Assembly (NCBI GenBank): GCA_022572885.1
Contig: JACZVC010000001.1
Coordinates: forward strand, 1-64,000
Direction of reading: 5' to 3'
DNA: 64,000 bases
Source of the DNA: Pseudomonadota bacterium
GTDB taxonomy: Bacteria > Pseudomonadota > Gammaproteobacteria > Steroidobacterales > MnTg04
Shown: positions 6,919 through 14,177 of the stretch, one piece after another
Position numbering within the stretch: the first letter of the stretch is position 1
Layout of the letters: each line of letters starts with the position of its first letter
Translations under genes and position numbers: made by a program
The notes under the pieces: model-generated
Databases searched by the model: none
Told to the model about the DNA's origin: nothing
What the model saw: the letters and a program-made list of their open reading frames with translations, nothing else

Positions 6919-8652
6919 ATGAAAAAGCCTCTTAAACCCGAAGTTGGGCAGAGTTTGGCGGACGTAAATCCTGACTTGGCAAAGCAATGGCATCCCACAA
7001 GAAATGTAGATGTCACGCCCTATGACGTCAGAGCAGGGTCCACAATCAAAGCTTGGTGGAAATGCCCAGAAGGTGATGACCACGAGTGGGATGCTGTGAT
7101 TGCGGATAGGCATAGAGGCATTGGTTGCGCGATTTGTTCCAACTATAAAGTGGTCAAATCAAATAGCCTTGCAACACAAAATCCTGAGTTGGCCAGTGAG
7201 TGGCACCCAACCAAGAATGAAGACCTTACGCCTGATGATGTCCATCCAGGTTCAGCAAAGAAGGTCTGGTGGAAGTGCGCAAAGGGCGATGATCATGAAT
7301 GGCAGACGGTTGTTTACAGCCGATCTGGCGGGAAAGGCTGCCCAATATGTGATGGGAAGAAAGTTGTCATTTCGACCTGCCTAGCAACAGTTAACCCTGA
7401 ATTGGCCAAGCAATGGCACCCTACAAGAAATGGTAAATCAACACCGTATAAACTTGGGCCAAATTCAAAAAAGCGTGTTTGGTGGAAATGCCCCAATGGG
7501 GATGATCATGAATGGAGAGCAATTGTTAACAATAGGAATCGGGGCTTGGGTTGTCCTATATGCTCAAATCAAAAGGTCGTTCTATCTAATTGTTTAGCGA
7601 CTTTACACCCAGACTTGGCAGAACAATGGCATCCAAGTAAAAACGGCAAACTAACGCCTTACAACATAGGGTCCGGATCTGGAAGGCTTATTTGGTGGAA
7701 GTGCCCCGAAGGCGACGATCATGTTTGGCGAGCTGATGTAAAAAGGCGAAGTGATGGTAGAGGTTGTCCTATATGTATAGGGCGTAAGGTTGTTGATTCA
7801 AATAGCTTTCAAACATTACACCCCGAATTAGCAAGACAACTACATCCAACAAAGAATGGCAACTTGGACCCTAATAGGTACAGGCCCTACTCAAATAAAA
7901 CCGTTTGGTGGAAATGCCCAAGAGGTGATGACCATGAATGGAAAACGTCTTTCAACATGCGGGTTCAGGGAACAGGCTGTCCCAAGTGTAAATCGGCAAA
8001 ATCTGCTCCAGAGCTTCGAGTTTATTGTGAGCTAAAGGAGATTTTTCCTGCCACCGTAAATCGCACAAAAATATTGGGACGTGAAGTTGATGTCTATGTT
8101 CCTGAGCTAAATTTAGGTGTCGAATACGATGGTTGGTATTGGCATAAAGACAAAGCGAAATTGGATAGAGAAAAAAATAGGGCGTTAGAGGACGAAATAG
8201 TTCTCTTGAGAGTGCGTGAAGCTGGCTTAGAGAAATTGTCAGAAAGCGATATTTTGGCAAGCAGGGAAGAAATGTCTCTAGAAACTATGAAAGAAATATT
8301 TCGGTTCATTTTGGATAGTCCACTTCTAAAAACTGCAAAGTATGAAAGCGAAATTGGAGTCTATTTAGAAAGTGATGCTTGGGTAGCCGCTGACGAATTT
8401 GATAAAATTCAATTTGAAAGAAATGGCTTGGTTTACGAGAGATCTATCAGTTTCTTATTCCCTGAGATCGCTAGTCAGTGGCATTATGAAAAGAATCAAC
8501 CATTGGTTCCTGCTCAATTCGCACCAAGTTCAAGGAAAAAGGTTTGGTGGAAAGATCACAAGGGTCGAGAGTGGAAGGCTGATATTTTGTCTAGAACTCG
8601 GGTGGAAAAGGCTCGAAAAGAAAAGAGCCAAAATCAATACGACCTCTTTTAG
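6919..8652 (+). CDS. Zinc-ribbon repeat protein with Vsr/DUF559-like nuclease domain
   Basis: The protein has 577 residues. Five tandem copies of a DUF4379-type treble-clef zinc module occupy about 12-357. Each has a (N/H)P(D/E)LA..WHP(T/S).N segment, a WWKC(P/A) segment, GDDH.W and a closing GC.(I/K)C, giving three Cys per module. Residues 358-440 look like a PD-(D/E)xK nuclease of the Vsr/DUF559 kind: E365, D391 in GREVDVYVP, E402 in GVEYDG, then H409. A sixth, degenerate module without its Cys residues closes the protein (about 508-562). Such zinc modules fused to Vsr-like nucleases are known in phages and scattered bacteria and are thought to bind and cut DNA. The gene is clearly more AT-rich than the core and sits exactly between two palindrome arrays, which suggests horizontal transfer. 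Confidence 0.85.
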   Translation: MKKPLKPEVGQSLADVNPDLAKQWHPTRNVDVTPYDVRAGSTIKAWWKCPEGDDHEWDAVIADRHRGIGCAICSNYKVVKSNSLATQNPELASEWHPTKNEDLTPDDVHPGSAKKVWWKCAKGDDHEWQTVVYSRSGGKGCPICDGKKVVISTCLATVNPELAKQWHPTRNGKSTPYKLGPNSKKRVWWKCPNGDDHEWRAIVNNRNRGLGCPICSNQKVVLSNCLATLHPDLAEQWHPSKNGKLTPYNIGSGSGRLIWWKCPEGDDHVWRADVKRRSDGRGCPICIGRKVVDSNSFQTLHPELARQLHPTKNGNLDPNRYRPYSNKTVWWKCPRGDDHEWKTSFNMRVQGTGCPKCKSAKSAPELRVYCELKEIFPATVNRTKILGREVDVYVPELNLGVEYDGWYWHKDKAKLDREKNRALEDEIVLLRVREAGLEKLSESDILASREEMSLETMKEIFRFILDSPLLKTAKYESEIGVYLESDAWVAADEFDKIQFERNGLVYERSISFLFPEIASQWHYEKNQPLVPAQFAPSSRKKVWWKDHKGREWKADILSRTRVEKARKEKSQNQYDLF

Positions 8653-8745
8653 TAAGGGAATTGAAGGTTTCCGATGCACTGTATGTTGAGAGGATTAGAT
8701 TTGGTCAAAACTTAGTCCCTCCGCCCCTCATTTTTGATTCTGCTC

Positions 8746-8881
8746 AATGTCCGCTCCTGGCCGAAAGCGGAACTTAAAGCCTGAAAACTGCTGATCCTGG
8801 TGAAAGGTCGCTTTACACCCCAAAGCGGCCGTTGGGATGGTAGAGTCGTGAGGGGCCGCTAACGACCCGAAGCGGACATTA
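8746..8881. repeat. Palindromic repeat array E (3 copies)
   Basis: Copies at about 8746-8776, 8804-8834 and 8851-8881 start 58 and 47 bases apart. The spacer after the first copy (TTAAAGCCTGAAAACTGCTG) is nearly the same as that after the first copy of array D, so the two arrays are related by duplication. They occupy most of the 355-base gap between the nuclease and TPR copy 2. The rest of that gap shows nothing recognisable. Confidence 0.85.
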
Positions 8882-9007
8882 GAAATTTTCCTCTAGTGGA
8901 CCGACTTCGACCACAATTTGGTGAGATTTCATCCAATTTTGGGCCTTCGAGGGCCACAATCTAGGTAGAATCAGGATTATCTCTGACTCTCGTATGCGGG
9001 GGGAGGC

Positions 9008-10717
9008 ATGGCCTCAGTCTGGGCGGAGTTAAGACGACGCAACGTCGTTAAGGTCGCGGTGGCCTATACCATCGTGGGCTGGCTGCTGGTGGAAATGGCC
9101 TCCGTCGTCCTTCCCACATTCAAGGCTCCAGAATGGATCATGCAGGTGTTCATCTTCTTGGTAATCGTGGGCTTCCCGATTGCACTGATCTTTGCCTGGG
9201 CCTTCGAACTCACCCCGGAAGGCATCAAACTTGAAAAGGATGTTGATCGCAACCAGTCCATCACTCACATATCCGGGCGCAAATTCGACTTCTTCATAAT
9301 CGCGGCACTGGTGTTGGCGCTGGGTTTCTTCGCTTTCGACAAGTTCGTGCTCGATCCGTCGCGGGACGCTGAACTGGTGCAGGCGACCACCGAAGTCGTA
9401 ACCGAGAAGGTCACCGAGTCTGTAAAATCAGAGATTCCTGACATTTCTATTGCCGTCTTGCCCTTTGATGATCTGTCGTCGACGGGTGATCAGGAATACT
9501 TTTCAGACGGCATGACTGAGGAGATCATCGCTAAATTGTCTCATATCAGCGAACTGCGTGTGATCTCAAGAACCACGGTTGGCCAGTTCAAGGATTCACC
9601 GCTAGACGTGCCCAGCATTGGCCGCAAACTGAGGGTTAACTACGTGTTGGAAGGCAGCGTGAGGAAGGATAGCGACAGGATACGCGTCACTGCGCAACTC
9701 ATCGATACGGACGATGACAGTACCTTGTGGTCAGACAGCTTTGACGCAAGATCGGACGACGTATTCGAAGTCCAGGAGAACATTGCGCAAGCCATCGTAG
9801 GCGCGCTAGGGATCCACCTCACAGATCTCAATCGCAACGCGATAACCAGCTCGCCTACCAAAATCGTCCCGGCGTATGAGGCCTACCTGCGTGGACAGGC
9901 CTTGGTTGAACACTGGGACAACCGGGCAATGCTCAGTGCCTCTCGCGAGTTTTTCCAGACCGCGTTGGACCTCGACCCGGGCTACGCAAAAGCGATGGCG
10001 GGCTTGGCAAGCGTCGAGGCCCAGACCTATCGGAACCATGATTCTGACCCCTTGCGTCTTGAGCGCGCGGATCAGCTTTTGGATGCTGCCGAAGCGTTGG
10101 ATCCATACCTCGTTCGTGCAATCGTTGGCCGTGGTGAAGTAATGGGCATGCGGTATGACTACTCGGGTGCCTCTGGCCAGTTTCGCAAGGCGCTGGAGCT
10201 GGAACCTGATAACTACTTTGTTCGGGATCTTCTCTGTTGGTCCCTCGGCTATGAAACGCCAGCACGGGCCGAGGAAGCTGAAGGGGTCTGTCGGGAAGCT
10301 CTGCGAATTGCGCCAAGTTACGGTGAAATCTATTACCACCTCGCGCGTGCTTTGAGTGCCCAGGCACGATACGGCGAAGCAAACGAAGCGATCACGCAGC
10401 TAGAAGATATTTGGCCAAGCAGCAGTCTGACCTATTTGGGCCGATTCTGGATTGAACTTGCGCAAGGCAACTACAGTAGAGCGCTCGAATATATGGAAAC
10501 ATCACAAAGTGGAAGGCCCCCTACGTCTCTAACATTAGCGGCCAGAGCATCCGCCCATAGCGGGATGAATAATACTGCAGAGGCGCTGAGACTTTTGGAC
10601 CAAGCGATGGCAATGGGATTCAAGGACCTTGCCTGGCTGAAGGGAAGCGAGGAATTCGAACCCTTACGTAAATTGCCGGAGTTTGACGCGTTACTTGAGA
10701 AGCATGGGCTGGAATAG
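9008..10717 (+). CDS. Membrane-anchored FlgO/TolB-like domain protein with TPR repeats (copy 2)
   Basis: This 569-residue protein is a paralogue of the gene at 4574-6742. It has the same basic start (AELRRRNVVKVAVAY), three N-terminal membrane helices, the linker FAWAFELTPEGIKLEKDVDRNQS, and a FlgO-like domain at about 145-270 (SIAVLPFDDLSSTGDQEYFSDGMT). Fewer TPR units follow, which explains the shorter length. The DNA of the linker region is close to identical to copy 1 over roughly 90 bases, while the TPR parts have diverged. A purine-rich GGGGGGAGGC directly precedes the ATG, closer than usual for a ribosome-binding site. The function is not established; a membrane-bound protein-interaction role is inferred from the domains. 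Confidence 0.82.
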   Translation: MASVWAELRRRNVVKVAVAYTIVGWLLVEMASVVLPTFKAPEWIMQVFIFLVIVGFPIALIFAWAFELTPEGIKLEKDVDRNQSITHISGRKFDFFIIAALVLALGFFAFDKFVLDPSRDAELVQATTEVVTEKVTESVKSEIPDISIAVLPFDDLSSTGDQEYFSDGMTEEIIAKLSHISELRVISRTTVGQFKDSPLDVPSIGRKLRVNYVLEGSVRKDSDRIRVTAQLIDTDDDSTLWSDSFDARSDDVFEVQENIAQAIVGALGIHLTDLNRNAITSSPTKIVPAYEAYLRGQALVEHWDNRAMLSASREFFQTALDLDPGYAKAMAGLASVEAQTYRNHDSDPLRLERADQLLDAAEALDPYLVRAIVGRGEVMGMRYDYSGASGQFRKALELEPDNYFVRDLLCWSLGYETPARAEEAEGVCREALRIAPSYGEIYYHLARALSAQARYGEANEAITQLEDIWPSSSLTYLGRFWIELAQGNYSRALEYMETSQSGRPPTSLTLAARASAHSGMNNTAEALRLLDQAMAMGFKDLAWLKGSEEFEPLRKLPEFDALLEKHGLE

Positions 10718-10762
10718 CGAAGTGATTTCTGACGCACAATTCTTTTATGATTGAACGGCCCT

Positions 10763-10793
10763 AATGTCCGCTTCTGGCCGGAAGCGGACGTTA
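10763..10793. repeat. Palindromic repeat, single copy F
   Basis: AATGTCCGCTT and AAGCGGACGTT-like arms flank the loop CTGGCCGG. This is the last copy seen; none was found from here to the end of the window, although intergenic gaps occur there too. Confidence 0.8.
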
Positions 10794-10873
10794 TCGGCTA
10801 GTTGTAATAACTCAAACCCGACCGTACAAACACTGTCCGATTAGATCGAGTTCGACCGACAGCGAATTCTTAG

Positions 10874-11203
10874 CTATTTGTTGCGTAAAGTAGAGAAGAA
10901 ATCCCGAATGTAGCCATTATAAAAATCAAAGATATCGCCACCAAAGAGATATGGTTGGGAAATTGTCTTAGCGACAACCTTACTTTGGGAGCCATCAGGA
11001 ATTATTTGAACTTCAAACTTCGTTGAAAGAAGCAATGGCCAAATATTTGGCTCTATAGTTGTTTTGAAATAATTTTCCTTGACCTCAGAAGTATTTACAT
11101 ATTTATAAGAGGGCTGCTTGCCTTTTAAAATATTGAGAATTGATTCTGATATATCCGCTGATGGAATATTGAAGGATTCTGCTAGTTGTCTTTTTACAGT
11201 CAT
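10874..11203 (-). CDS. Hypothetical protein, AT-rich
   Basis: I do not recognise this protein of about 109 residues. It begins MTVKRQLAESFNIPS and contains a central stretch rich in hydrophobic and beta-prone residues (WPLLLSTKFEVQI), then SQPYLFGGDIFDFYNGYIRDFF near the C-terminus. There is no signal peptide and no membrane helix. The ATG at 11203 is preferred; a TTG at 11266 would lengthen it by 21 residues, and neither has a strong ribosome-binding site. It is the left-most gene of the presumed element, lies 85 bases downstream of the double-HTH gene on the same strand, and is clearly AT-rich compared with the core genes. Confidence 0.55.
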   Translation of the reverse strand: MTVKRQLAESFNIPSADISESILNILKGKQPSYKYVNTSEVKENYFKTTIEPNIWPLLLSTKFEVQIIPDGSQSKVVAKTISQPYLFGGDIFDFYNGYIRDFFSTLRNK

Positions 11204-11287
11204 GTTTTGGTCTCTGGCTTGATGTCCAACAGGCTCGATCTTGTCTGACAGTACCTGCCTGATCAAGTTCCGACCATCACAGGTAGC

Positions 11288-12112
11288 CTATTTCTCCTGA
11301 TCTTCCTCTATTTTCTTGTACTCGCCTGGAATAGCACTGGCTTGCTTCTCATTAAGCTGTTCTGCCTTGTGCTTGTCCGATAGGTCAGTGAATACCTTAG
11401 CCAGGGCCTTGATAGCCTCTTCTGTGCTTCTGTTGTCTGTTATGGAGGTAGGTAGGTTCATCTGTACCCTAGCCTTGTCCTGGGCGATCCCACCCATCAC
11501 AGAAGCGTCTTTGCCTGTTGGTTTTACGCGCTTGATAACATAGTCATTCTTGGCCTTATCCCAAACTAGCTTTTCATCGCCATTTCTAAGGCTGTCCAGT
11601 ATCCTTTCGTTTGCTTTCTCGGCTATCTTTAGGTTCTGCGGGAGAATTCGGTCGTTTATTTCGTTCCGGACCTCTCCAAGCATCGTGTCCCACCAATCAG
11701 TGTGACGTTTCCAATTAGATAAAGTCGCATCAGGTATACCCGTTACTTCCGCTACCTTGGTCATGTTGCCATGAATACCGTATTCGATTACTGCTTCCCG
11801 TCTTTGCTGGTTTGTATACTTACTTCCCTTGTCTACTGATATATCTGTCCCCATCGTATTGCCATTGAGTTTTGTCAGATTCGTGTCTGATGCTTGCTCG
11901 TCACTATGGCGAATCTCGACGGCCATCTCTTTGCCCCAATCAGACCTAACCCACCCAGTTACAGTGGTTCTTGGTAGGTTATTTGTCTTTGCTGTTTTGC
12001 TGATATTCCCTGTTGCAGCATAGTCAGCTATCACTGCTCGTCTTTGCTGGTCAGTGTATTGGCTGCCTGGTTGCTTAGGTATTACTGCTCTCTTAACCAC
12101 GTTAATTTCCAT
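11288..12112 (-). CDS. Double helix-turn-helix protein, terminase small subunit-like
   Basis: The protein has about 274 residues and two similar helix-turn-helix units. One reads YTDQQRRAVIADYAATGNISKTAK and the other YTNQQRREAVIEYGIHGNMTKVAE, each followed by a recognition helix with a conserved Trp (TTVTGWVR / ATLSNWKR). They lie about 80 residues apart. The C-terminal part is charged and helical, as in phage terminase small subunits, which bind packaging sites. No large terminase gene lies downstream, so packaging is not supported by context. The ATG at 12112 overlaps the preceding gene by 11 bases; a TTG at 12151 would extend it. An alternative reading is a transposase-like or regulatory DNA-binding protein. 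Confidence 0.6.
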   Translation of the reverse strand: MEINVVKRAVIPKQPGSQYTDQQRRAVIADYAATGNISKTAKTNNLPRTTVTGWVRSDWGKEMAVEIRHSDEQASDTNLTKLNGNTMGTDISVDKGSKYTNQQRREAVIEYGIHGNMTKVAEVTGIPDATLSNWKRHTDWWDTMLGEVRNEINDRILPQNLKIAEKANERILDSLRNGDEKLVWDKAKNDYVIKRVKPTGKDASVMGGIAQDKARVQMNLPTSITDNRSTEEAIKALAKVFTDLSDKHKAEQLNEKQASAIPGEYKKIEEDQEK

Positions 12113-12455
12113 GTTTCTTAGTTGGCCGCCTCTTTCTGAGTTTGTCGGCAAATTCCCTAAAATCTCCCCCGGCCATAGCTTCTACGTAGTCAGCAGCTAG
12201 GTTATCGATAGCGTGAGCAACATTTAGCGGCAGTTTGTTGTCGTCAAATGTACCACCACGGCGATGGGCGTCTAGCGTTTCCATGGAACTGTATACGTAC
12301 AGCAACAATGACTTAGATATTTTGCAAATATCTTCATATTGCCCTGCATCCGCTGCAGCCCACAGCATCTGCATTGCCTCAATTAAAGCTGGCATAATCA
12401 GGTCTTCGTAATGCTCGTCGGTTGCAGCAGGAAACAGTGGAATTACGTTACTCAT
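12102..12455 (-). CDS. Hypothetical protein of the integrated element
   Basis: I do not recognise this 117-residue, mostly helical and acidic protein. It starts MSNVIPLFPAATDEHYEDLI and ends with a basic DKLRKRRPTKKHGN tail. The ATG at 12455 has GAGGA about ten bases upstream, a good ribosome-binding site. The gene overlaps the start of the double-HTH gene by 11 bases, so the two are probably translated together and may act together. It is the first gene of the leftward operon; the 280-base gap upstream separates it from a divergent rightward gene and should hold promoters for both. Confidence 0.65.
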   Translation of the reverse strand: MSNVIPLFPAATDEHYEDLIMPALIEAMQMLWAAADAGQYEDICKISKSLLLYVYSSMETLDAHRRGGTFDDNKLPLNVAHAIDNLAADYVEAMAGGDFREFADKLRKRRPTKKHGN

Positions 12456-12736
12456 TCTGTGTTTTCCTCATTTTTGGTGCCGAAGTATGCTGAGCGTTGG
12501 GTCCCGCTGGCCTTTATTTTCATGGCGAACTCTGGCAAGCGTAGTGTTCCATAAACCCTGTTTTGCTCAGTCAGTCAGTGTGTGTGCTGGCCAATAAACC
12601 ACGCATGGCGTGTATAAAAGGAACATTCAACTAGGGAAAAGTCCCGATTTGCCTATGAAATAGCTATGAATGCTCTGCGTGCGATAGACTTCGAGTGGCA
12701 CAGTAATGATGACTATTTAGACAAGCGAGGCAAGTC
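12456..12736. promoter_or_regulatory. Divergent intergenic region
   Basis: This 281-base gap lies between two divergent genes and must hold their promoters. It contains a short CAGT/TGTG repeat tract (CAGTCAGTCAGTGTGTGTG near 12570-12590). I could not assign clear -10 and -35 boxes. A short open frame at 12666-12740 occupies its right end. Confidence 0.4.
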
Positions 12737-12740
12737 ATGA
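12666..12740 (+). CDS. Possible 24-residue leader peptide or gene remnant
   Basis: An ATG at 12666 opens a 24-codon frame (beginning MNALRAIDFEW and ending DKRGKS). Its TGA overlaps the ATG of the following gene as ATGA, a classic translational-coupling arrangement. No good ribosome-binding site precedes it. The frame stays open upstream to a TAA at 12615, so it may instead be the tail of a decayed gene. Coding status is uncertain. Confidence 0.3.
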   Translation: MNALRAIDFEWHSNDDYLDKRGKS

Positions 12741-13015
12741 AGTTTAATAAAAAGACTTTCCAAAACGAGTCGGTCAACCTGAACAATAACGAGTTTGACC
12801 ACTGTACATTCGATAATTGTGAGTTGATATTCAATGGCGTGGGTTCAGTCGGGCTAACTAATAATGAATTTAGAAATTGCAGATGGACTTTCCAAGGCCC
12901 CGCTGCGGATACGGTTGCCTTTATGAAGGCACTGTACTCGATGGGTGGAGGCGGTAAAGATCTTATTGTTCACACTTTCAATGACATTGCCCCAGATATG
13001 AAATTCAGACACTGA
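12737..13015 (+). CDS. Small Cys/Asn-rich protein, paralogue 1
   Basis: The protein has 92 residues. Its N-terminal half has spaced aromatic and Cys positions (KKTFQNESVNL, EFDHCTFDNCELIFNGVGSVGL) that resemble a pentapeptide-like or short beta-helix pattern. The second half is a conserved AADTVAFMKALYSMGGGGKDL helix region with an IAPDMKFRH end. It is clearly related to the protein at 13888-14172. GAGG lies upstream of the ATG. Eight bases downstream begins a small membrane protein, so the two may be co-transcribed. I know no function for this family; there is no signal peptide. Confidence 0.72.
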   Translation: MKFNKKTFQNESVNLNNNEFDHCTFDNCELIFNGVGSVGLTNNEFRNCRWTFQGPAADTVAFMKALYSMGGGGKDLIVHTFNDIAPDMKFRH

Positions 13016-13025
13016 GCAAATTTTG

Positions 13026-13304
13026 ATGCCTTTATTGGACACCTTCTTTAGCATTATGAAAAGGCCTCAAAGATCAATTACGATTAATGTGGAAAATCTC
13101 CACGTAAACATAAACAACCAAATCTCAGGAGATATGGCGAGCATAGAAACAGAAATTAGACATCTACTTGAAGAATACGTAGACAACACGATTCAAGAAG
13201 TACAACCAGACCCCTGGTACGCCACCTGGTGGGGCATTCTTATTATCACGGTGTCCGGCGGGTTGGTTGTCGCGCGCGTGAGTGCCTTTTTCGGCTGGAT
13301 ATAA
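13026..13304 (+). CDS. Small protein with C-terminal membrane helix
   Basis: The product has about 92 residues. A soluble N-terminal part (ITINVENLHVNINNQISGD, then a charged helix ASIETEIRHLLEEYVDN) is followed by WYATWWGILIITVSGGLVVA, one membrane helix near the C-terminus. This is a tail-anchored layout. Starts are possible at 13023 (TTG), 13026 (ATG) and 13056 (ATG); none has a strong ribosome-binding site, which suggests coupling to the gene ending at 13015. The strong bidirectional terminator at 13369 lies 65 bases downstream. The function is unknown. Confidence 0.55.
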   Translation: MPLLDTFFSIMKRPQRSITINVENLHVNINNQISGDMASIETEIRHLLEEYVDNTIQEVQPDPWYATWWGILIITVSGGLVVARVSAFFGWI

Positions 13305-13368
13305 TTACAAGAAAAATCACCGTGAAAACCACGGTCGTTATCCAGCCCATTCTATTTACTCCTAATAA

Positions 13369-13391
13369 AAACCCGCCTATTTGGCGGGTTT
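13369..13391. terminator. Bidirectional rho-independent terminator
   Basis: A perfect 9-bp stem (AAACCCGCC / GGCGGGTTT) with the loop TATTT has an A-rich left flank (AATAAAA) and a T-rich right flank (TCTCTTGTTC). It lies between convergent genes ending at 13304 and 13500 and can serve both strands. Confidence 0.8.
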
Positions 13392-13499
13392 CTCTTGTTC
13401 TGATTTACCCTTCCTTGGCTTTGCGAGGATCTGGTGGCGTACTTAACCTACACATTAGCGCGTCATACCGCTTTTCGTCCTTCTTACTTCGGTTGACTC

Positions 13500-13757
13500 C
13501 TACCCATTGGCCGCAAAACATGATGTATATATTGGCTCACCAGTTAGCTGCTCTATCGCGTTCTCGCTACTGTACTTTTCGGACAATGCTGAAAGCATCT
13601 TAGACGTTTCCGATTTGTCGCCACCTGTGCAGCGAACCACTATGTCTACATAGGAGCCGAGACTAGAAATCATCTCTATTGGTGCGACTCCTTCCTCTGC
13701 GGCTATGTCAACCGCCTGACCAACAGATTTAATAAACTGGCTTCGTGCTGTTTTCAT
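13500..13757 (-). CDS. Hypothetical protein of the integrated element
   Basis: I do not recognise this 85-residue protein. It is helical, beginning MKTARSQFIKSVGQAVDIAAEEG, and carries two Cys (VRCTGG and TSCFAANG at the end). The ATG at 13757 is chosen with confidence because AAGGAGG lies five bases upstream, the strongest ribosome-binding site in the element. It is transcribed alone toward the bidirectional terminator, convergent with the small membrane protein gene and divergent from the gene at 13888. Its size, strong ribosome-binding site and isolation fit a small regulator or anti-defence protein, but nothing in the sequence shows that. Confidence 0.65.
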   Translation of the reverse strand: MKTARSQFIKSVGQAVDIAAEEGVAPIEMISSLGSYVDIVVRCTGGDKSETSKMLSALSEKYSSENAIEQLTGEPIYTSCFAANG

Positions 13758-13887
13758 GAAAGCCTCCTTTCGATATGTCATTAAACATGCAAATAAACTC
13801 TCCTGCTTTGATTCCCTTTTTCCAGAACGATAAAATGCCTGACTAACCATAGCCTCTATGAGACTATAGATATCCCGGAGTTACCGT

Positions 13888-14172
13888 ATGGAACAGATCA
13901 AAGGCAAAACCTTTTCAAATCAAGACGTTCCGCTAGACGGGCACCACTACGAAGGCTGCACTTTTCAGTCATGCACCTTTGTCTATGCGGGGGTTGACAG
14001 TTTCGGCCTCGACGACAATACGATTTCCACTGATTGTTGCTTTCGCTTCACCGGAAAGGCGGCGAATACCGTATCCACGATGCGGGCCATCTACTCTATG
14101 GGCGAGTGGGGCCGCAGACATGTTCTTGCAACGTTTCAGGAAATTGCGCCAGATATTAAAAACCTTCATTAG
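13888..14172 (+). CDS. Small Cys/Asn-rich protein, paralogue 2
   Basis: The protein has 94 residues and is homologous over its full length to the 92-residue protein at 12737-13015. Shared features are KTF.N..V.L near the start, a C.F..C pair followed by F.GV.S.GL, a central C..F.G.AA.TV..M.A.YSMG block, and IAPD.K..H at the C-terminus. I judge identity at roughly 40 percent by eye. GGAG lies eight bases before the ATG. The next gene, a zinc-ribbon protein, begins five bases after the stop, whereas the other paralogue is followed by a membrane protein. The function is unknown. Confidence 0.72.
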   Translation: MEQIKGKTFSNQDVPLDGHHYEGCTFQSCTFVYAGVDSFGLDDNTISTDCCFRFTGKAANTVSTMRAIYSMGEWGRRHVLATFQEIAPDIKNLH

Positions 14173-14177
14173 AAACC

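Noticed and set aside
14-10793. Integron attC array
   Set aside because: The palindromes are only ~30 bp, lack GTTRRRY/RYYYAAC core sites, and genes have mixed orientation; the recombinase lacks the integron-specific insert as far as I can see.
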